A DNA stretch of 5,479 nt. Origin: Microcaldota archaeon. GTDB lineage: Archaea > Micrarchaeota > Micrarchaeia > Norongarragalinales > Norongarragalinaceae. Shown in pieces: positions 1 to 3,918 of the stretch. Within the stretch, counting starts at the first letter, position 1; each line of letters opens with the position of its first letter. Where the stretch lies: contig JAGVWL010000043.1 of the NCBI GenBank assembly GCA_018304285.1, positions 1 through 5,479 of the forward strand. Direction: 5' to 3'. The translations under genes and the position numbers were made by a program. The notes under the pieces were generated by a model that saw only the letters and a list, made by a program, of their open reading frames with translations, was not told the origin of the DNA and searched no databases.

Positions 1-120
1 AGCTTTGTAGTTTATAGCAGAAGGCAAAATTATTTGAACTTTCTTCTTGCCTTCTGCGACTAGCGAAAAGCTGTAAAAAGTTCGATTATTTCCGCTTTTC
101 GCTATAAGTCTTTCGTTCAA
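1..120 (-). CDS. Possible N-terminus of a divergent gene, partial, unknown function
   Basis: A minus-strand frame runs open for 40 codons from a TTG at 120-118 to the left edge, so only the N-terminus would be in the window. It begins (M/L)NERLIAKSG and continues with alternating hydrophobic and basic residues (KKKVQIILPS). The main support is a strong Shine-Dalgarno sequence, AAGGAGGTG on the minus strand at 142-134. A TAA just upstream at 129-127 leaves TTG as the only usual start codon in this frame. Weaknesses: the 13-nt spacing is long, the start is not ATG, 40 open codons can occur by chance, and two perfect 11-bp inverted repeats lie inside the frame. Codons such as AGA, ATA and CTT are more AT-rich than those of the operon at right. 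I recognise no family. It may instead be non-coding structured DNA. Confidence 0.4.
   Translation of the reverse strand, partial: MNERLIAKSGNNRTFYSFSLVAEGKKKVQIILPSAINYKA
17..57. repeat. Inverted repeat, 11-bp stem
   Basis: GCAGAAGGCAA at 17-27 is the exact reverse complement of TTGCCTTCTGC at 47-57, with a 19-nt AT-rich loop. It lies inside the possible minus-strand frame 1-120. The GCAGAA/TTCTGC outer arms recur in three other inverted repeats of this window. Confidence 0.7.
61..104. repeat. Inverted repeat, 11-bp stem
   Basis: TAGCGAAAAGC at 61-71 is the exact reverse complement of GCTTTTCGCTA at 94-104, with a 22-nt loop. It begins 3 nt after the preceding inverted repeat ends and has the same geometry (11-bp stem, loop near 20 nt). 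Its AGCGAAA core resembles the loop side of the hairpin at 1004-1023. Confidence 0.7.
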
Positions 121-133
121 GCTACTTTAGCTA

Positions 134-142
134 CACCTCCTT
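134..142 (-). promoter_or_regulatory. Strong Shine-Dalgarno sequence for the possible divergent gene
   Basis: The minus strand reads AAGGAGGTG here, a near-complete match to the 16S rRNA 3' end complement. The 13 nt between it and the TTG at 120 overlap a small hairpin (120-132: AGCTA, loop CTT, TAGCT on the plus strand), which could shorten the effective spacing. The GTG inside the motif is followed at once by TAG and cannot be a start. Confidence 0.45.
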
Positions 143-145
143 GAC

Positions 146-176
146 TTTTGCTGCAGAATGGACTTCTGCTACAAAA
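146..176. repeat. Inverted repeat, 6+5-bp stem with internal loop
   Basis: The inner stem pairs GCAGAA (153-158) with TTCTGC (164-169) around a 5-nt loop. After a 2x2 internal loop the outer stem pairs TTTTG (146-150) with CAAAA (172-176). An upstream ATG at 158, in frame with the plus-strand gene, lies inside this structure, which argues against using that ATG as a start. Confidence 0.6.
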
Positions 177-194
177 CTGTTTTGCCCGTGCTGG

Positions 195-202
195 TTTTTA
201 AA
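195..202. promoter_or_regulatory. Candidate TATA element between divergent genes
   Basis: TTTTTAAA is the best TATA-like sequence between the two possible divergent genes, and its near symmetry means it could be read either way. Plus-strand transcription would start near 225 and give a leader of about 100 nt before ATG 323. Minus-strand transcription would start near 170, about 30 nt before the Shine-Dalgarno at 142. I see no clear BRE on either side, so this is a weak call. Confidence 0.3.
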
Positions 203-229
203 GAAAAATTGCTTCATATTATGCACTGT

Positions 230-322
230 TGCGAGTGCGTTTCGCAGGGGAAATGCACGCCATTCATCCGCGCGGCTGTTAGGCTCCGCCCGATTGGGCG
301 GGGAATGCACATGGTATTACAC
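230..322 (+). promoter_or_regulatory. Structured leader of the small helical protein gene
   Basis: Together with 121-229 this is the gene-free stretch before the start at 323. It holds a 5-bp hairpin (TGCGA 230-234 with TCGCA 242-246). It also holds a GC-rich 8-bp hairpin (CTCCGCCC 284-291 with GGGCGGGG 296-303, one T-G pair, loop GATT). A near-direct repeat is present, GGGGAAATGCAC at 247-258 and GGGGAATGCAC at 300-310, with a third ATGCAC at 221. The second hairpin contains the only G-rich Shine-Dalgarno-like run (300-303) near the start codons, so it could hide the ribosome binding site. I match this to no known riboswitch class. Confidence 0.4.
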
Positions 323-856
323 ATGAAAATTCCGAACCCTTTCGCTTTTTTGTTCAAGCGCAGTTCGCGTTCCGCTCCGACTGCCGAAGACTTCAGGAGG
401 GAATTTCGCGAGAAGGCGTCCGACTTGCGCTCGGATTTGACGGACTTTAACGTGGGCGAAAAGTCGCGCGAATTTTTCTCGCTAGTCCACTCTTCCTTCG
501 CCCGCCTTTTGGGGCTTTCTTCTTCCGCAACCTACTCCGAATTGAAGAAAATAGCGAAAAATTCGCCGGAGCTGAACGACAAGTACCAGAAGGACCTTTC
601 CGCTTTTTTGGATGAAGTCGCGCATTTGGAGTACGATTTTCCCGACTTCGTGAAGGACTACGAAGTTGAAATCGCGCAGGAGAAGGACATGGCGCTGAAG
701 TATTTGAACTATTTGAAGAAAAAGTCGGACATTTTCACCCGCCGCAAGCTGGTGGAGCTGGACAAGGTGATTCTTTCCGACGAGCCGGTTTCGGCGAAAA
801 GGATTCTGGAAAACTACCTCTCGCGCTTCGAAGAACTATTGGAGTCGTTCAAGTAG
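323..856 (+). CDS. Small helical protein, faintly DUF4129-like, unknown function
   Basis: This encodes 177 residues with no signal peptide or membrane segment, so it is probably cytoplasmic. A short hydrophobic-basic N-terminus (PNPFAFLFKR, residues 4-13) is followed by charged amphipathic helices at roughly 20-39, 46-64, 71-79, 83-103, 110-134, 140-151 and 157-176. Residues 48-104 (R-x-FF..V..SFARLLGL, then T70-x-x-E73-L74) faintly recall the DUF4129 pattern of a helix, a Gly turn and a T-x-x-E-L helix. DUF4129 proteins often sit beside MoxR, DUF58 and VWA genes, but this is only a suggestion. I chose ATG 323 because upstream in-frame ATGs (158, 221, 305, 311) add a Cys-rich segment that reads like translated non-coding DNA and overlaps hairpins; 311 remains possible. 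It ends 215 nt from the convergent operon. The coding frame is convincing; the function is unknown. Confidence 0.8.
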   Translation: MKIPNPFAFLFKRSSRSAPTAEDFRREFREKASDLRSDLTDFNVGEKSREFFSLVHSSFARLLGLSSSATYSELKKIAKNSPELNDKYQKDLSAFLDEVAHLEYDFPDFVKDYEVEIAQEKDMALKYLNYLKKKSDIFTRRKLVELDKVILSDEPVSAKRILENYLSRFEELLESFK

Positions 857-865
857 TCGGCCTTG

Positions 866-875
866 CCTTTCTTTT
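866..875 (+). terminator. Possible pyrimidine-tract terminator of the 323-856 gene
   Basis: CCTTTCTTTT begins 9 nt after the stop codon. Archaeal RNA polymerase often stops at T-rich tracts without a hairpin, so this tract could end the upstream transcript. It also forms the left arm of the 865-942 stem, so termination and folding would be alternative readings. Confidence 0.3.
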
Positions 876-883
876 AGAACGCG

Positions 884-902
884 AGCAGAACGAAGTTCTG
901 CT
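884..902. repeat. Inverted repeat, 8-bp stem, GAA triloop
   Basis: AGCAGAAC (884-891) pairs with GTTCTGCT (895-902) across a C-GAA-G triloop, a compact and stable loop type. It is the first of the two hairpins inside the 865-942 element and shares the GCAGAA/TTCTGC arms. Confidence 0.7.
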
Positions 903-908
903 GCGCCC

Positions 909-928
909 TTCGGAAGCTTGCTTCCGAA
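909..928. repeat. Inverted repeat, 8-9-bp stem
   Basis: TTCGGAAGC (909-917) and GCTTCCGAA (920-928) are exact reverse complements separated by TT. In practice this gives 8 bp with a CTTG tetraloop. It is the second hairpin inside the 865-942 element. Confidence 0.7.
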
Positions 929-1003
929 CGGGAAAGAAAGGCGATGGCGCCGCCAAAGAAACACTGTCTCTCATCAAAGGAAGAGAAGTAGAGCGGAGAT
1001 GCG

Positions 1004-1023
1004 CGCAAAGCGAAAGCTTTGCG
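1004..1023 (+). repeat. Inverted repeat, 8-bp stem with GAAA tetraloop
   Basis: CGCAAAGC (1004-1011) pairs with GCTTTGCG (1016-1023) around GAAA closed by a C-G pair. Read on the plus strand this is a GNRA tetraloop, typical of folded RNAs. On the minus strand the loop is TTTC, so plus-strand RNA is favoured. Confidence 0.65.
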
Positions 1024-1026
1024 GCA

Positions 1027-1054
1027 CGTTGCAGAAGCCCTGCTTCTGCACACG
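1027..1054. repeat. Inverted repeat, 12-bp stem with one bulge
   Basis: TGCAGAAGC (1030-1038) pairs with GCTTCTGCA (1042-1050) around a CCT loop. CGT (1027-1029) then pairs with ACG (1052-1054), leaving C1051 bulged. It lies about 18 nt beyond the stop of the minus-strand operon and is the closest hairpin to it. It could stabilise or end that transcript, though no T-run follows directly on the minus strand. Confidence 0.65.
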
Positions 1055-1071
1055 AACCTTGGTTTCTCCTT

Positions 1072-1989
1072 CTAAGGGATTATGCGGTAGCGAGTGCCTG
1101 ACAGCGACCAGTCTATGAAAACCAGGAGGAATGCTATTGCCATGAGCGGGACTGCAAGTTCGAGCGGCTGTTTGATGCGCGACGCTTCGATTGCGAGGTC
1201 TTGGAACGCTTGTTTGAGCTGGGCTTCGTTGTTGGCTTCGAACGCCCGTCCTTGCGTTTCGTTTGCTATGATTCGCAGCGTGTCCATGTCGGCGCCGCTT
1301 GCGTTTGCGCCTCCAGCGATTCCTATTGCGAGTATTTCCGTTGCGGATTGCGATGCGTAGCGTGCGGCGTCGTCAGGGCGGACGCCGGTGTTGCTTTTCC
1401 CGTCAGTGAGGATTATGATTGCCTTGGGCCTGTCGGAATTGATGAGCGCGTTGGTGCCTGTTAGTATGGCGTCTCCCAGCGCAGTTCCGCCGAAGCGCGT
1501 TGCTTTTATCGCGTTGAGGGATTCAATTGCTTCGCCCTTGTTGGGGTGGGAAGGCTCGTTGAGCAGGATTGCGGTCGAGGAAAAGTATACCACGCCCACG
1601 CGCGTTCCTTCGGGAAGCTGCGAGACGTATTCCGTTGCCTGTGCGAGCGTGGCGTTCAGGCGGTCGGGCTTGAAGTCTTGTGTGGACATGCTGCTTGACG
1701 CGTCCACTGCTATGACCAGGTCGTAGGCGCTCGCAGGCAGTTCGGTCATGATTGTAGCGCCTGCTGCCGCAAGGATGAACGCGGCGAGGATTACGAGGCG
1801 CATGGCGAGAAGCAGGTAGTTTTTGGGCACGGGCTCGCCGCCCGTGATGCGGCGCATGGCTTTGTAGTTGGCGAAGAGCAGCGCTTTGCGTTCGACGTGC
1901 CGGAGGCTGTAGAAGTGTATTACTATGAGCACGGGCAATAGCGCGAGAAACCACAGGAACGCCTGCCTTGTGAATAGTATTTCCACCAT
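1072..1989 (-). CDS. BatA-like membrane protein with von Willebrand A domain
   Basis: This encodes 305 residues. Two N-terminal membrane helices (about 9-28 and 58-80) flank a basic loop (R30, R34, K35, K43, R46, R47, K56). A VWA domain follows (about 88-265), then a third helix (276-293) and a short basic tail. The MIDAS metal site looks complete: D96-x-S98-x-S100, T169 in GGTALGDA, and D196 in LTDG. The positive-inside rule places the VWA domain outside the cell; three sequons in it (N112, N229, N243) agree. Family members (BatA/VWA proteins next to MoxR and DUF58) are thought to bind protein partners through the metal site. It is last in the operon: ATG lies 4 nt after the DUF58 stop, with GGCGGT at 2002-1997 as ribosome binding site, 7 nt away. 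The family call is firm; the partner is unknown. Confidence 0.93.
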   Translation of the reverse strand: MVEILFTRQAFLWFLALLPVLIVIHFYSLRHVERKALLFANYKAMRRITGGEPVPKNYLLLAMRLVILAAFILAAAGATIMTELPASAYDLVIAVDASSSMSTQDFKPDRLNATLAQATEYVSQLPEGTRVGVVYFSSTAILLNEPSHPNKGEAIESLNAIKATRFGGTALGDAILTGTNALINSDRPKAIIILTDGKSNTGVRPDDAARYASQSATEILAIGIAGGANASGADMDTLRIIANETQGRAFEANNEAQLKQAFQDLAIEASRIKQPLELAVPLMAIAFLLVFIDWSLSGTRYRIIP

Positions 1990-1993
1990 ATTT

Positions 1994-2902
1994 TCAACCG
2001 CCTTTCTTTATTCTCTTGAAAAACCCGATTATGGGCTTCGTGAAATCGTCTTTGGTGCTCAGCTGGAGGTACCGCACTCCGCTTTTCATGAGCGTTTGCT
2101 TTATTTCGTTCAATTCTTCTTCGGCCTCACGCTTGTACCGCTCGCGGATTTTGTCCGAGTCTATCACCATTGTTTCCCCGGTGAGCGGGTCTTGGACCGT
2201 AACCTGCCCCACGCCCGCGGGAATCTCGTCGTCGAGCGGGTCGCGGACTATGAACGCGAAAAGCTGGTGTTTTTTCGCGGCGATGCGCACTGCATGCCGC
2301 CATTTCCTGTCGTGCGTGATGAAGTCGGAGACGAGAATCAAAATCCTGTTGCGCGGAAGCGCGTTCGAGGTTCTTCCCAGGATTTCGCCGAAAGCGGAAT
2401 CGCCGCCGTAGTTTTTCTCGTTGACAAGCGCGTGCAGCAAAAGTTCCAGCTGCTTCAAACCCAGCATGGGCCTGACGAACTGCTTGACTTTGTCCGAAGC
2501 AAGGCACATTCCGACCGCGTCGCCGCTTTCCAGCGCGCCTGCGGCAACTGCCGCCGTGAGTTCTGCCGCGTATTCGTGCTTGAGCTTTTCCTGCGAGCCG
2601 AACAGCATGGTGTTCGAGCTGTCGATTACGAACATTATGGTGAGGTTCCTTTCCTCGACGTATTCGCGCACGAGGAGCTTTCCGCCTTTGAGCGAGTGCA
2701 GCCAGTCTATTTCGCTCGCGTCGTCTGCGGGAGTGTATTGCCTGAAGTCTGCGAATTCTATGCCCCTGCCTTTGAATACGCTGGGGTATTCTCCCATGAA
2801 TTTCGTCGCAACGTTGTATTTCGTGGCGACGTGCAGGTGCTTTATTTTCTTGGTTAGGCTCAAGTGCACTTCTTTCAGCTGGCGCACTTGCTCCCGGTTC
2901 AA
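1994..2902 (-). CDS. DUF58 family protein (VWA-like fold), soluble
   Basis: This encodes 302 residues with no membrane helix, unlike many bacterial DUF58 proteins, so it should act in the cytoplasm. The DUF58 signature lies at 41-98: F-K-G-R-G-I-E-F-x-D-F-R-Q-Y, then DDASEIDW, KLLVREYVEERN and the strand FVIDSSNTM. The usual PGDD is PADD here. The VWA-like metal motif is altered: D94-S95-S96-N97-T98 has Thr where the last Ser is usual, with a second acidic residue at D193 (VSDF). The C-terminal part (251-275) is a charged helix. The start is TTG 2902, which overlaps the MoxR TGA (TTGA). AAGGTG at 2916-2911 lies 8 nt upstream, a good archaeal ribosome binding site, and there is no ATG before the conserved region. 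DUF58 proteins typically work with MoxR ATPases; biochemistry is largely unknown. Confidence 0.93.
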   Translation of the reverse strand: MNREQVRQLKEVHLSLTKKIKHLHVATKYNVATKFMGEYPSVFKGRGIEFADFRQYTPADDASEIDWLHSLKGGKLLVREYVEERNLTIMFVIDSSNTMLFGSQEKLKHEYAAELTAAVAAGALESGDAVGMCLASDKVKQFVRPMLGLKQLELLLHALVNEKNYGGDSAFGEILGRTSNALPRNRILILVSDFITHDRKWRHAVRIAAKKHQLFAFIVRDPLDDEIPAGVGQVTVQDPLTGETMVIDSDKIRERYKREAEEELNEIKQTLMKSGVRYLQLSTKDDFTKPIIGFFKRIKKGG

Positions 2903-3897
2903 GCGACTGGCACCTTCGCAAGGATTTCCTTGACGATCTGGTCTTGCGTTATTTCTTCGGCCTGGCCTTCGTAATTGAGTATTATCCTGTGCCTCAATAC
3001 GTCGGGCGCGATGTCGCGCACGTGTTCGGGAGTGACGAACGAGTTGCCGCTCATGAGCGATTGCGCCTTGCTTGCTGTGTACATGCCGATTGAAGCGCGT
3101 GGGCTTGCGCCTTCGTCGATGTACTTGCCGCTTTCCACCCCGTACTTGTCGGCGTGGCGCGTTGCGTCGACTATGCGCACTATGTATTCCTCGACTTGGG
3201 CGCTTACGTACACTTGCTGCACGAGCTTTTGCATTTCGATGATTTCTTTGGGCTTCAAAACCTGCTTGAGGTTGAAGTATTCGAGCGAGTGCGTGGTGAT
3301 GTTTTTCTTGAGGATGAGCTTTTCCTCGTCGGTCGTCGGGTAGCCCATGACCAGCTTGAACAAAAACCTGTCGAGCTGGGCCGCGGGAAGGTCGTAAACG
3401 CCGAGGGATTCGATGGTGTTTTGCGTTGCCAACACGAGGAACGGGTCTGGCAGGCCGAACGTCTCGTCGCCTATGGTGACTTGGCGTTCCTGCATTGCTT
3501 CGAGCAGGGAACTCTGGACTTTGGGAGGCGCGCGGTTGATTTCGTCGGCGAGGACGAAGTTGGTGAATACGGGGCCTTTGATGGTGGTGAAGCCTTTCTT
3601 GGGGTCGTAAGTCTTGATGCCCGTGATGTCGCTTGGAAGCATGTCGGGGGTGAACTGGATTCTCTTGAATTCCTCGCCAGTAACTTCCGCAAGCGTAATC
3701 ATCAAAAGCGTTTTTGCAATTCCGGGCACTCCTTCAATGAGAACGTGGCCGCCGCACAGCAGCGCGCGGAGGAGCGAATCCATCGCCTCTTCCTGCCCCA
3801 CGACGGCTTTCTTGATTTCGTTTTTCGTGCGCGTGATGGTTTCCTTGCACGCGCGGATTTTCATCGCGTCTATCTGTCCGCCTCCTTGAAATGCCAT
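2899..3897 (-). CDS. MoxR-family AAA+ ATPase
   Basis: This encodes 332 residues, a usual MoxR length. MoxR ATPases form rings that remodel or mature partner proteins, often delivering metal or cofactor with VWA proteins. Numbering from ATG 3897: Walker A GVPGIAKT at 56-63 (K62, T63), Walker B FVLADE ending at D118-E119, then NRAPPKVQSSLLEAMQE typical of MoxR. Sensor 1 is N160 in ATQNT, the arginine finger R177 in LPAAQLDRF, and sensor 2 R267 in GASPRASIG, followed by a small helical lid. All key residues are present, so it should be active. ATG 3897 is preferred over GTG 3909, because GGTGGT at 3910-3905 sits 7 nt before the ATG, while the GTG directly abuts GGGAGG. It lies 21 nt after the surface protein gene and overlaps the DUF58 start, so it is translationally coupled to DUF58. 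Confidence 0.95.
   Translation of the reverse strand: MAFQGGGQIDAMKIRACKETITRTKNEIKKAVVGQEEAMDSLLRALLCGGHVLIEGVPGIAKTLLMITLAEVTGEEFKRIQFTPDMLPSDITGIKTYDPKKGFTTIKGPVFTNFVLADEINRAPPKVQSSLLEAMQERQVTIGDETFGLPDPFLVLATQNTIESLGVYDLPAAQLDRFLFKLVMGYPTTDEEKLILKKNITTHSLEYFNLKQVLKPKEIIEMQKLVQQVYVSAQVEEYIVRIVDATRHADKYGVESGKYIDEGASPRASIGMYTASKAQSLMSGNSFVTPEHVRDIAPDVLRHRIILNYEGQAEEITQDQIVKEILAKVPVA
2911..2916 (-). promoter_or_regulatory. Shine-Dalgarno sequence for the DUF58 TTG start
   Basis: AAGGTG on the minus strand lies 8 nt before TTG 2902, inside the last codons of the MoxR gene. It supports the unusual start codon and coupling of DUF58 translation to MoxR. Confidence 0.6.
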
Positions 3898-3904
3898 TTT
3901 TCCA

Positions 3905-3910
3905 ACCACC
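3905..3910 (-). promoter_or_regulatory. Shine-Dalgarno sequence deciding the MoxR start
   Basis: GGTGGT on the minus strand stands 7 nt before ATG 3897, the spacing also seen before the BatA-like start (7 nt) and close to that of DUF58 (8 nt). It overlaps the alternative GTG at 3909, so it can only serve the ATG. Confidence 0.6.
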
Positions 3911-3918
3911 CTCCCGTT

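Larger units (their letters stand above)
865..942 (+). other. Three-way-junction-like structured element
   Basis: GCCTTTCTTT at 865-874 is the exact reverse complement of AAAGAAAGGC at 933-942, a 10-bp outer stem that can extend through T864-G943 and T863-A944. It encloses two hairpins. One is 884-902 (AGCAGAAC, loop GAA, GTTCTGCT). The other is 909-928 (TTCGGAAGC with GCTTCCGAA, tight loop). Together they form a closed three-helix fold. The U-G pair works only in RNA read from the plus strand, so it may be the 3' UTR of the 323-856 gene or a separate small RNA. I match it to no known family. Confidence 0.5.

Noticed and set aside
134..142. Plus-strand CACCTCCTT as the 3' end of a 16S rRNA
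   Set aside because: The conserved 16S helix 45 sequence expected just before it is absent. The motif is better read as a Shine-Dalgarno sequence on the minus strand.
158..322. N-terminal extension of the 323-856 gene starting at ATG 158
   Set aside because: The added 55 residues are Cys-rich and of unusual composition, and the ATG sits inside an inverted repeat without a ribosome binding site. The region contains two further hairpins, so it looks like non-coding leader.
966..976. C/D box guide RNA on the minus strand (TTGATGA)
   Set aside because: The first base departs from the box C consensus, and no box D (CTGA) or C'/D' pair follows at a suitable distance.
940..1004. Resemblance to a fluoride (crcB) riboswitch
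   Set aside because: GGCGATGGCGCCGCC followed by AAAGAAAC recalls the start of that motif, but the conserved CTGATG...CCTAC part and a convincing third stem are missing. The element lies downstream of convergent genes, with no fluoride transporter nearby.
1925..2857. Long plus-strand open frame opposite DUF58
   Set aside because: It is the antisense shadow of a well-supported DUF58 gene with clear motifs. It has no ribosome binding site and its composition is not protein-like. The same holds for the long plus-strand frames opposite MoxR and the BatA-like gene.
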